DNA of 5,233 nt, from contig CAMBRJ010000243.1 in the NCBI GenBank assembly GCA_945870175.1, forward strand, positions 1 through 5,233. Direction: 5' to 3'. The notes under the pieces were generated by a model. The model was not told where the DNA came from. It searched no databases and saw only the letters and a list, made by a program, of their open reading frames with translations. Each line of letters starts with the position of its first letter. The first letter of the stretch is position 1. Origin of the DNA: Gemmatimonas phototrophica (GTDB lineage: Bacteria; Gemmatimonadota; Gemmatimonadetes; Gemmatimonadales; Gemmatimonadaceae). Both the position numbers and the translations under genes were made by a program. Below are positions 1 through 5,233 of this stretch, piece after piece.

Positions 1-1180
1 TGACCACGTCGGCCTGTTCCACACCCATCTCTCCGAGCAGCGCGACCGCGTTGCGCACCACGAACCAGCGGCTGTCGCGTACGAGGTCGAACAGCAGCGT
101 GGCGTTGAGATCGAGCGCGACGATGCTGTCGAAGTAGGCGCGACGCGCCTGACTATCGGGCGAACTCATGAGCTCCTGCACCAGCACCTCGACGGTCGCA
201 TCGCCGGCGCGGGCCATGAGTTCGAGTGTGATCGTGCGCTCTGGCGTGTACGGCACGCGCGTCGCGAGCAACGTGAGGGACGTGCGATGCAGCAGCCGTC
301 GCATAACGCGTTCGCCGCCGAGTCGTCCACCGCCGCCACCGACGGCGTGCACATGTTGCATCGTGGCGCGCGCGATCGATTCGATGGTGAGCGCGTCACC
401 GCGGAACTCCGCGCCGTCGATGAGCTCAATGAGCAGATCGCCGGCGGCCAGTGCTGCATCGTCGGTGCGGGCGGCGGCGAGACGCGAGAGGGCGTTGGCC
501 ACCGCGCTGCCGCCGGCGTTGCTGGTACCGGTTCCGCTGTCGTCGATAACGGCCGAACTGGAGGGCGTGAACCGCGGCAGTAGATCGGCGCCGGGCTCCA
601 GCGGGGTCACCAGCACGCTCCACGACCTCAGCAGTTCGCGCGGGCGCTCCTCGCTGATGATGGCGCGGGTAATCGTGGTGGGCGTGTCCCCCAAGAGCGG
701 GCGGGCTTCCTCGCCGGTTCGAAACGGCTGGGCGAACAGCGAGGCCAGCGTGAGCAGTTCACCGGGGGCGGCTCCCTGACGCACGGTGATCGATCCGATC
801 CCGAGGGTGAGCGCGCGTCGTAGCATCCCGCCAAGCAGCGGATCGTCGGCGGCGAGGCGGCGGTCGATCGGAACACCCTCGAGCACGAGCTGTCCGTCGA
901 TGATCCGGCACAGCAGTGCCCCGTCGCGCGACCGTGCGGTGAGCTGACGGAGGGCATCACGGACGAGCGGCTGGGTCACCAGCGCGGCATCAATCTCGCC
1001 GGCCGTTTCGGGCGGGCGGAGCGCCTGGACGGTCACCACACGATCGATGAGCAAAGCGAGGGCCCGGAGCACGGCGCGGGACGAACGGCCGTCGGGTACC
1101 GCCCCGTACGGGACCCCGTGCATGCCGCTGTCGGTCGCGCGCGCGTTCGGTGTGCTGCGTCGGTAGCCAAGGGGAGCCAT
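1..1180 (-). CDS. HEAT-repeat domain protein of unknown function (N-terminal 393 residues, 3' end off window)
   Basis: The minus frame is open from the in-frame stop at 1241-1243 down to the left edge. The first ATG is at 1180 and gives 393 codons in the window. I do not recognise a named family for the whole protein. Residues about 33-155 look like one alpha/beta domain, with helical leucine-rich stretches around a strand pair (CRIIDGQLVLEGVPID, 91-106) and ITVRQG (131-136). Residues about 205-225 are a Ser/Thr/Gly-rich linker, and 280-289 are almost all glycine. From about 320 to the edge there are paired amphipathic helices typical of HEAT repeats: VEVLVQELMSSPD, ARRAYFDSIVALD, then RDSRWFVVRNAVALLGEMG (368-386). 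HEAT arrays are normally protein-binding scaffolds, so the partner cannot be named. No signal peptide or membrane segment is seen. A later ATG at 1123 (Met20) is a possible alternative start. The 1180 start is preferred because a -10-like TAACTT lies 7 bases upstream. The gene is divergent from the hydrolase. Confidence 0.8.
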   Translation of the reverse strand, partial: MAPLGYRRSTPNARATDSGMHGVPYGAVPDGRSSRAVLRALALLIDRVVTVQALRPPETAGEIDAALVTQPLVRDALRQLTARSRDGALLCRIIDGQLVLEGVPIDRRLAADDPLLGGMLRRALTLGIGSITVRQGAAPGELLTLASLFAQPFRTGEEARPLLGDTPTTITRAIISEERPRELLRSWSVLVTPLEPGADLLPRFTPSSSAVIDDSGTGTSNAGGSAVANALSRLAAARTDDAALAAGDLLIELIDGAEFRGDALTIESIARATMQHVHAVGGGGGRLGGERVMRRLLHRTSLTLLATRVPYTPERTITLELMARAGDATVEVLVQELMSSPDSQARRAYFDSIVALDLNATLLFDLVRDSRWFVVRNAVALLGEMGVEQADVV

Positions 1181-1187
1181 GTGCCGG

Positions 1188-1193
1188 AAGTTA
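1188..1193 (-). promoter_or_regulatory. Putative -10 element for the HEAT-repeat gene
   Basis: Read on the minus strand, TAACTT ends 7 bases before the ATG at 1180. A -10 hexamer at this distance would start transcription at or very near the start codon, giving a leaderless mRNA. No Shine-Dalgarno sequence is present in the gap (ccggcac). No good TTGACA-like -35 is seen at 16-19 bases upstream, so the call rests on the hexamer, its position, and the matching arrangement at the divergent gene. Confidence 0.4.
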
Positions 1194-1230
1194 TGAAGTG
1201 GAGATCTCGATGGCGATAGCGCGCGCCCTT

Positions 1231-1236
1231 TAACTT
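1231..1236 (+). promoter_or_regulatory. Putative -10 element for the alpha/beta hydrolase gene
   Basis: TAACTT ends exactly 6 bases before the ATG at 1243. The gap (ccgatc) contains no Shine-Dalgarno sequence. This is the expected geometry for a leaderless transcript. The bases at the usual -35 position (about 1208-1213, cgatgg) do not resemble TTGACA. Confidence 0.45.
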
Positions 1237-1242
1237 CCGATC

Positions 1243-2193
1243 ATGGAACACCGCGACTTTTCTGCCACGCCGTCAGCGAACGCGCCGTCAGCCGACGGCG
1301 TGACGCAGACGACCGACCGGCCGCTGTACTGGCGGGCCGATGGGCCACCGGGGGCGCCACCGCTGTTGTTGCTGCATGGCGGCCCCGGCGCGCATCATGA
1401 CTATCTGTATCCGCAGCTGCTCTCGCTGTCGGATACGTATCGCGTGATCACCTACGATCAGCGTGGCGGCGGCAAATCCAAGACGGACGATCCCACACCG
1501 GTCACGTGGCAGACGCAGGTCAGCGATCTCGCCCAGATCGTCACGGAGTTCGGGCTGATTCCCCCCACGATCATCGGCTATTCGTGGGGCGCGCTGCTGG
1601 CGATGCTGTACGCGACGCAGTGTGCGAAGGGGGGCGACGCGCGTCTCGCTCCGGCACGCCTCGTGCTGATCTCGCCGGCGCCGATCACCCGTGCATGGCG
1701 AAGCGATTTCGAAGCGGCTCTCTCTGCGCGCGGGCGACATGCGGCGATCCTCGCAATGCGCGAGGAACTCGCCGCGTCCGGTCTACGTGAGCGTGATCCG
1801 GCGGCGTATCGGCAGCGTGGGTTCGAGTTGAGCGTGGCCGGCTATTTCGCCGATCCGACACGCGCGCGCGCGCTCACGCCGTTCCGCGTCACGGGTCGCG
1901 TGCAACAGTCGGTCTGGGAGAGCTTAGGGGCGTTCGATCTTCGGGACGAGTTACGAGCCGTTCACTGCCCGACGCTCGTCATCCATGGTCGACAGGATCC
2001 CATTCCGCTCGAATCAGCTGCCGCCGTTGCGCAGTCGTTGAGCGCCGAGTTCGTCGCGTTGGACGACTGCGGGCATGTGCCCTATGTCGAACAGCCGGAA
2101 CTGCTGTTTGCTGCCATACGTCGATTCCTTGCTGAGAGCCATGGTTCCCTTCGGTCCGGTCACCCAGACGCCACTCACGACGATCCCCGTTGA
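1243..2193 (+). CDS. Alpha/beta hydrolase, proline iminopeptidase-like
   Basis: This is a 316-residue cytoplasmic serine hydrolase with no signal peptide. The fold markers appear in order: HGGPG oxyanion-hole motif at 45-49, YDQRGGGKS at 71-79, the nucleophile elbow GYSWG at 112-116 (Ser114), a cap region at about 145-235, the acid loop HGRQDP with Asp252, and the catalytic His278 in CGHVPY. HGGPG and DQRG are typical of peptidase family S33 (proline iminopeptidase, tricorn-interacting factor F1), and the length is normal for that family. The elbow reads GYSWG where classical enzymes usually have GGSWG, and I cannot identify the cap glutamates that bind a peptide N-terminus, so the substrate is uncertain. 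An ester or amide hydrolase of another kind is equally possible. The first about 25 residues precede the fold and are Ala/Ser/Thr-rich. The last about 18 codons overlap the next gene. The start at 1243 is supported by the TAACTT placed 6 bases upstream. Confidence 0.9.
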   Translation: MEHRDFSATPSANAPSADGVTQTTDRPLYWRADGPPGAPPLLLLHGGPGAHHDYLYPQLLSLSDTYRVITYDQRGGGKSKTDDPTPVTWQTQVSDLAQIVTEFGLIPPTIIGYSWGALLAMLYATQCAKGGDARLAPARLVLISPAPITRAWRSDFEAALSARGRHAAILAMREELAASGLRERDPAAYRQRGFELSVAGYFADPTRARALTPFRVTGRVQQSVWESLGAFDLRDELRAVHCPTLVIHGRQDPIPLESAAAVAQSLSAEFVALDDCGHVPYVEQPELLFAAIRRFLAESHGSLRSGHPDATHDDPR

Positions 2194-2596
2194 TGGCCGC
2201 GCGGTGCGCGTCACCCTGCACACCGCGCACGACGGCATTGAATTGGTCGGACGCCTGTTCTTCGCCGAACAGGAATGGACGAATAGCGGCATTCCCGATC
2301 GTGGCGTTCTGGCCGGCCGCACACTGCACGACGTGGAGCGGCTGGCGCGCAATCTGCGCCCGGAAGAACTGGCGCAACGCTACCGCCGTGCCAACGCGGA
2401 AAAGCGGCGCTTTCACGGCCTGCGCCAACTCACGCTCGAGTTGCTGCGAAAGGTGCGCTACATGAATCAGGTCGCGGTGAGTGTACGAACGGGGCTGCTG
2501 GATGGCGAGGCGGCCAGTCAGGAGTTGGATTTGACGGAGGCGCAGATGGAGGCGCTGGTGCGGCAGGTGAGGCGCTTGGCGGGGATTGAGGGGTGA
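2141..2596 (+). CDS. Uncharacterised 151-residue Arg-rich helical protein
   Basis: I do not recognise this family. The frame is open from further upstream (first ATG 2075), but those extra codons overlap the part of the hydrolase that encodes its catalytic-His motif (GHVPY). The ATG at 2141 is therefore the more likely start, giving a 53-base overlap with the hydrolase in the +1 frame. Residues 19-43 look like a beta hairpin (RAVRVTLHTAH, IELVGRLFFAEQEW). Residues 60-150 are predicted mostly helical and strongly charged, with many Arg, Glu and Leu residues (for example EELAQRYRRANAEKRR, 75-90, and EAQMEALVRQVRRL, 133-146). The protein has no cysteine, signal peptide or membrane segment. The deep overlap suggests co-transcription and translational coupling with the hydrolase. 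No strong Shine-Dalgarno sequence precedes 2141 (gctgagagcc). A protein- or nucleic-acid-binding role is possible from the charge alone but is not shown. Confidence 0.72.
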   Translation: MVPFGPVTQTPLTTIPVDGRAVRVTLHTAHDGIELVGRLFFAEQEWTNSGIPDRGVLAGRTLHDVERLARNLRPEELAQRYRRANAEKRRFHGLRQLTLELLRKVRYMNQVAVSVRTGLLDGEAASQELDLTEAQMEALVRQVRRLAGIEG

Positions 2597-2598
2597 AG

Positions 2599-2643
2599 AC
2601 TGCGAGCTGCGCACTGCGAACTGCGCAATGCAAACTGCAAACT
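2599..2643. repeat. Degenerate short tandem array of ctgcgaa-like units
   Basis: Starting three bases after the stop of the 151-residue gene there are about six 6-8 base units related to ctgcgaa: gactgcga, gctgcgca, ctgcgaa, ctgcgcaa, tgcaaa, ctgcaaa. The units drift from 'gcga' to 'gcaa' towards the right, and the last ones form the outer end of the left arm of the adjacent palindrome. No coding use of this stretch is credible. Confidence 0.6.
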
Positions 2644-2752
2644 CCCTAGGGAGCAGGGGGGAGGGTATCAGGAAGCAGGATGCAGGAGGTGCGCGGTTCA
2701 CCTCTACCCTGCCCCCTGATACCCTCCCCCTGCTTCCTAGGGAGTTTGCAGT
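2634..2752. repeat. Long imperfect palindrome (intergenic hairpin element)
   Basis: The left arm at 2634-2672 pairs with 2715-2752. Both outer ends read actgcaaactccctagg when the right arm is reverse-complemented. Across these 38-39 bases I find one mismatch (a g/a change after cctagg) and one extra G in the left arm's G-run. Pairing continues inward more loosely (gcagg 2675-2679 with cctgc 2707-2711) and is capped by a clean small hairpin, gaggtg 2686-2691 with cacctc 2699-2704 around a 7-base loop. The arms also contain ctccctagggag (2642-2653), itself a perfect 12-bp palindrome, and cttcctagggag (2733-2744). As RNA it would form one very stable stem. There is no U-tract, so it is not a standard intrinsic terminator, although it could still stop or protect the upstream transcript. 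The architecture resembles REP/MITE-like intergenic palindromes, but no transposase is present in the window. Confidence 0.8.
2707..2730 (-). other. Potential G-quadruplex motif inside the palindrome
   Basis: On the minus strand the right arm reads as four G-runs (5, 3, 5 and 3 or more) with loops of 1, 5 and 2 bases, meeting the usual G3+N1-7 rule. The matching left arm on the plus strand has G-runs at 2649-2651, 2656-2661 and 2663-2665, but its fourth run is only GG, so the strict rule is met on one arm only. The motif could equally be a by-product of the purine-rich palindrome arm. Confidence 0.4.
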
Positions 2753-2807
2753 ATTCGAGGAGGCGCCCAGCGCCAATGACTCGCCAGTGCCGAGCCGCGG
2801 ACCACGC

Positions 2808-2813
2808 TAGATT
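2808..2813 (+). promoter_or_regulatory. Putative -10 element for polX-nth
   Basis: TAGATT ends exactly 6 bases before the polX ATG at 2820, and the gap (tcgctt) has no Shine-Dalgarno sequence. The spacing is identical to the TAACTT before the hydrolase at 1243, which supports a leaderless transcript. The -35 region (about 2785-2790) does not match TTGACA. Confidence 0.45.
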
Positions 2814-2819
2814 TCGCTT

Positions 2820-4598
2820 ATGGATTGCCGCGCCGCCGCCTTCGCCCTGACGCAAATCGCGACGCTCCTCGAGCTGCATAACGAGGACCGGTTTTCCGTG
2901 CGAGCGATGCAGACCGCCGCGCGGGTGGTGGCGTCACATGGCGAGACGGATTTGGCGCAGGCGATGGCGCGCGACCTGGCGGCGGAGGATGTGATCGCCC
3001 CGGCGGCCATCGAGGTGCTCCGTGACCTCGCCACGAGCAACGGCTCGGCCCTGCTGGAACGCCTGCAAGAAGAGACGCCCGAAGGGTTGTTGGAGATGCT
3101 GCGCGTGCCGGGTCTGGGTCCGTCGCGCATCCGCTCGATCCACGACGGTCTGCACATCGACTCGCTGCTGGAGCTCGAGGTAGCGGCGCGCGATGGACGG
3201 CTGGCCGAGCTGCCGAAGTTCGGCGCCAAGACGGCAGAGAAGATCCTGAAGGGGATCGCCGATTTGCGCGCCACGGGGGCGTACGTGCTCTGGCAGCATG
3301 GCCGTGCGGAAGCCGAGCGTATCGCCGAGGCGATTCGCGCGCATCCGGATGTGCTGGAGCTCGCGATCGCGGGATCGATTCGCCGTCGCATGGAAATCGT
3401 GCGCGACGTGGACTTGGTGTGCGCGGTGCGCGGCAGTCCCAGCGTCGTGGCAGCCACGTTTGCGCAGCTGCGTGGCGTGAAGGAAGTGCTGGGCGGCGGT
3501 GGCCGCACGCTGTCGCTGCGACTCGAGGACGGCGTGCGAGTAGACGTGCATTGCGTGCGGCCGGAACAGTTCGCCCTCGCGCTGTGGCGTGCGACGGGCA
3601 ATAGCGCGCACGTGAAGCAGATCACCGAGCGCGCGGCGAGCATGGGCTTCGTGCTGGCCGGCGACGAACTGCGCGATCGCGACGGCGCGTTGGTCTCGAT
3701 TCCCGACGAACCGGCACTGTATGCGCGACTGGGATTGGCGTACGTGGTGCCGGAGCAGCGCGAAGCGATGGGCGAGGTGGAAGCGGCCGCGCGCGGCCCG
3801 TTCCCAACGCTGATCACCGAGGCGGACTTGGTGGGCGCCCTGCACTGTCACTCGCAGTACAGCGACGGCGGCGCGACGATCAACGACATGGCCAGCGCGG
3901 CGCGCGCACGTGGGCTGCGCTATCTCGGCGTATCCGACCACTCGCAATCGAACACGTACGCTGGTGGATTGGCGCGCGACGCGATTCTGCGGCAGCATGA
4001 TGAAATCGATGCCCTGAACGCACAGTATATGTCGCAGGGCATCACCTTCCGCGTGCTCAAGGGCATCGAGGCGGACATCCTGCCCTGCGGCCGCGTGGAT
4101 TACGACGCCGCGTTTCTCGATCGCTTCGACTTCGTGATCGGGTCGGTGCACTCGCGCTACGGCATGAACGAGCGACAGATGACGGACCGCGTGCTCAAGG
4201 CGCTCGACGATCCGCATCTCACGATCCTCGGACACCCCACGGGCCGTTTGCTGCTCACGCGTGAACCGTACGCGATCGACATTGCCGCGATCATCGAGAA
4301 GGCCGGTGCCGTGGGTGTCGCGATGGAGCTCAACGCCGATCCGCATCGCCTCGACATCGACTGGCGCGCCTGCCGCGTCGCGCAGGAGAAGGGCGCGCTG
4401 GTGAGCATCGGCCCCGACGCCCATTCACCGCAGGGCTTCGAGCATCTCGAACTCGGCATCGCCAACGCGCGCAAAGGATGGCTCACGCCGGCCAATGTGC
4501 TGAACACCCGTTCGGCCGACGAGGTGCTGGCGTTTGCGCGGGCGCGACGGGACGGCGCGGGCGCGACGGCGCCGCATCTGCGTGTGATGCAGGGCTGA
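2820..4598 (+). CDS. polX: DNA polymerase/3'-5' exonuclease PolX (family X polymerase with C-terminal PHP domain)
   Basis: This is a cytoplasmic DNA-repair enzyme of 592 residues, close to the roughly 570 typical of bacterial PolX. An N-terminal 8-kDa-like helical domain begins MDCRAAAFALTQIATLLEL. Two helix-hairpin-helix segments follow at VPGLGPSRI (96-104) and LPKFGAKTAEKIL (131-143). The nucleotidyltransferase core has GSIRR (185-189) and the three catalytic aspartates Asp196, Asp198 and Asp242. The PHP domain spans about 336-560 with a full metal-ligand set: HCH 342-344, Asp349, DH 373-374, Glu417, His444, GHPTGR with His472, and DAH 533-535. In characterised homologues the PHP domain trims 3' ends and the polymerase fills short gaps. 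The dNTP-pocket motif, usually [Y/H]FTGSxxHN, reads RATGNSAHV (257-265), so Asn is replaced by Val265. The start is fixed by the conserved N-terminus and a TAGATT 6 bases before the ATG. nth follows after one base, implying an operon. Confidence 0.96.
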   Translation: MDCRAAAFALTQIATLLELHNEDRFSVRAMQTAARVVASHGETDLAQAMARDLAAEDVIAPAAIEVLRDLATSNGSALLERLQEETPEGLLEMLRVPGLGPSRIRSIHDGLHIDSLLELEVAARDGRLAELPKFGAKTAEKILKGIADLRATGAYVLWQHGRAEAERIAEAIRAHPDVLELAIAGSIRRRMEIVRDVDLVCAVRGSPSVVAATFAQLRGVKEVLGGGGRTLSLRLEDGVRVDVHCVRPEQFALALWRATGNSAHVKQITERAASMGFVLAGDELRDRDGALVSIPDEPALYARLGLAYVVPEQREAMGEVEAAARGPFPTLITEADLVGALHCHSQYSDGGATINDMASAARARGLRYLGVSDHSQSNTYAGGLARDAILRQHDEIDALNAQYMSQGITFRVLKGIEADILPCGRVDYDAAFLDRFDFVIGSVHSRYGMNERQMTDRVLKALDDPHLTILGHPTGRLLLTREPYAIDIAAIIEKAGAVGVAMELNADPHRLDIDWRACRVAQEKGALVSIGPDAHSPQGFEHLELGIANARKGWLTPANVLNTRSADEVLAFARARRDGAGATAPHLRVMQG

Positions 4599-4599
4599 G

Positions 4600-5233
4600 A
4601 TGGCGCGAAGTGCAGGAGGAGGCGGCCCGCGTCAGCCGCTGTCGGCCAAGAAACCGGGCAAGGCCGCACAGAATGCGGCGCCTGTGAACGCGGCGGTGAA
4701 GCCGGCCGTGAAGAAGGCGACGCGCCGCATGACGAAAACCAACGGACAGAAGCCGTCGCAGCGCGCGGCGCTGGTGTCGCGGTCGCCGAAAACCAAGGCC
4801 GACAAACTGGCAATCGCCACCGTCGTGCTGGAGCGACTGAAGGCAGAATATCCCGACGCGCGTTGCGAACTGGATTATCGCAATCCTTTCGAGCTGTTGT
4901 GCGCCACGATTCTTTCGGCGCAGTGCACCGATGTACGCGTGAACATGGTGACGCCGGTGTTGTTCGCGCGGTATCCGAATGCCGAGTCGCTGAGTGTTGC
5001 GACGCAGGAGGAGGTAGAGGAGATCGTGCGCACCACGGGGTTCTTTCGCGCGAAAGCGAAGAGCCTGATCGGCATGGGTGCGATGCTCGTGGACCGTTTT
5101 GGTGGCGAGGTGCCGCGCACCGTGGCCGAGTTGGTGCCGCTGCCGGGCGTGGGGCGCAAAACGGCGAATGTGGTGCTGGGGAATGCGTTCGGGATCAACG
5201 AAGGCGTCGTGGTGGACACGCACGTGCAGCGGC
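4600..5233 (+). CDS. nth: Endonuclease III (DNA glycosylase/AP lyase), 3' end off window, with N-terminal extension
   Basis: The window holds 211 codons of a HhH-GPD family base-excision-repair enzyme that removes oxidised pyrimidines and cleaves the abasic site. The conserved core starts at about residue 67 and includes ATILSAQCTD (102-111), TGFFRAKAKSL (146-156), the helix-hairpin-helix LPGVGRKTANVVLG (181-194) with catalytic Lys187, and VVDTHVQR (204-211) with catalytic Asp206. The C-terminal 4Fe-4S cysteine cluster should lie beyond the right edge and cannot be checked. Residues 1-66 are an extra, low-complexity, Lys/Ala/Pro-rich basic tail absent from E. coli Nth. The ATG at 4600 lies one base after the polX stop, with a weak AGGG 5 bases upstream (4591-4594). 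An internal ATG at 4729 (Met44) would shorten the tail to about 23 residues and is a real alternative. The close spacing to polX suggests co-transcription and shared work in repair. Confidence 0.93.
   Translation, partial: MARSAGGGGPRQPLSAKKPGKAAQNAAPVNAAVKPAVKKATRRMTKTNGQKPSQRAALVSRSPKTKADKLAIATVVLERLKAEYPDARCELDYRNPFELLCATILSAQCTDVRVNMVTPVLFARYPNAESLSVATQEEVEEIVRTTGFFRAKAKSLIGMGAMLVDRFGGEVPRTVAELVPLPGVGRKTANVVLGNAFGINEGVVVDTHVQR

Larger units (their letters stand above)
1185..1239. repeat. 9-bp inverted repeat spanning the divergent intergenic region
   Basis: CGGAAGTTA at 1185-1193 is the exact reverse complement of TAACTTCCG at 1231-1239, with 37 bases between. Each arm sits 3-4 bases before a start codon, so the two divergent genes carry the same TAACTTCCG upstream sequence. 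The simplest reading is two copies of one promoter type facing outward. A shared operator for a regulator is the alternative. A separate 8-bp palindrome, gagatctc, lies at 1201-1208 between the arms but is not at their centre. Confidence 0.6.

Noticed and set aside
168..779. 203-codon plus-strand open frame opposite the HEAT-repeat gene
   Set aside because: Its product is Ser/Arg/Pro low complexity with no fold signature. The minus frame over the same bases is open for 393 codons and gives HEAT-like helices.
2634..2752. Palindrome as an ordinary intrinsic terminator
   Set aside because: The stem is far longer than usual and is not followed by a T-run on either strand, so the standard terminator call is not supported.
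2634..2752. Palindrome arms as a CRISPR or IS end
   Set aside because: There are no regularly spaced direct repeats with unique spacers, no transposase frame, and no clear target-site duplication flanking the arms.
1979..2776. 265-codon minus-strand open frame crossing the palindrome and two genes
   Set aside because: It spans the hairpin repeat and lies antisense to the hydrolase end and the 151-residue gene. There is no recognisable domain.
2586..2810. 74-codon plus-strand open frame in the polX upstream gap
   Set aside because: It is made almost entirely of the tandem array and palindrome, and similar peptides appear on both strands because of the symmetry.
2807..3817. 336-codon minus-strand open frame, Ser/Arg-rich
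   Set aside because: It is also antisense to polX, has biased composition without domain features and no plausible promoter or ribosome site.
2934..4424. 496-codon minus-strand open frame inside polX
   Set aside because: The translation is His/Arg/Gln-rich and motif-free. It mirrors polX, whose catalytic residues are all intact, so it is a high-GC antisense shadow.
4614..4619. Perfect AGGAGG Shine-Dalgarno-like sequence just inside nth
   Set aside because: No ATG, GTG or TTG follows at 4-12 bases in any frame. It simply encodes part of a Gly-rich stretch at the start of the tail.

Overview
The window is GC-rich bacterial chromosome. The gene content (a HEAT-repeat protein, an alpha/beta hydrolase, and a PolX polymerase next to endonuclease III), the apparently leaderless starts and the strong G/C preference at third codon positions would fit a Gemmatimonadota-like organism. 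That assignment is an inference from general style; no single feature proves it.

Layout, left to right. (1) Bases 1-1180, minus strand: the first 393 codons of a HEAT-repeat-type protein of unknown role whose C-terminus lies off the left edge. (2) Bases 1181-1242: a 62-base divergent intergenic region. Each start codon is preceded at 6-7 bases by TAACTT, inside a 9-bp inverted repeat. (3) Bases 1243-2193, plus strand: a proline-iminopeptidase-like alpha/beta hydrolase with an intact catalytic triad. It overlaps by 53 bases (4) a 151-residue uncharacterised, Arg-rich, mostly helical protein (2141-2596). (5) Bases 2597-2819 hold no gene. They contain a degenerate 'ctgcgaa' repeat array running into a long imperfect palindrome of about 119 bp, then a probable promoter directly abutting (6) polX (2820-4598), a bacterial family-X DNA polymerase fused to a PHP metal-dependent exonuclease domain. 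One base after its stop comes (7) nth (4600 to beyond the right edge), endonuclease III with an unusual basic, low-complexity N-terminal extension of about 65 residues.

polX and nth look like a two-gene base-excision-repair unit. Nth removes oxidised pyrimidines and nicks the abasic site, leaving a blocked 3' end. The PHP nuclease of bacterial PolX can trim 3' ends and its polymerase domain fills short gaps. The hydrolase and the 151-residue protein form a separate unit with no visible link to repair. I see no wholly new system. The points most worth a second look are the palindromic intergenic element, the shared leaderless-promoter pattern, the altered nucleotide-binding motif of PolX and the N-terminal tail of Nth.
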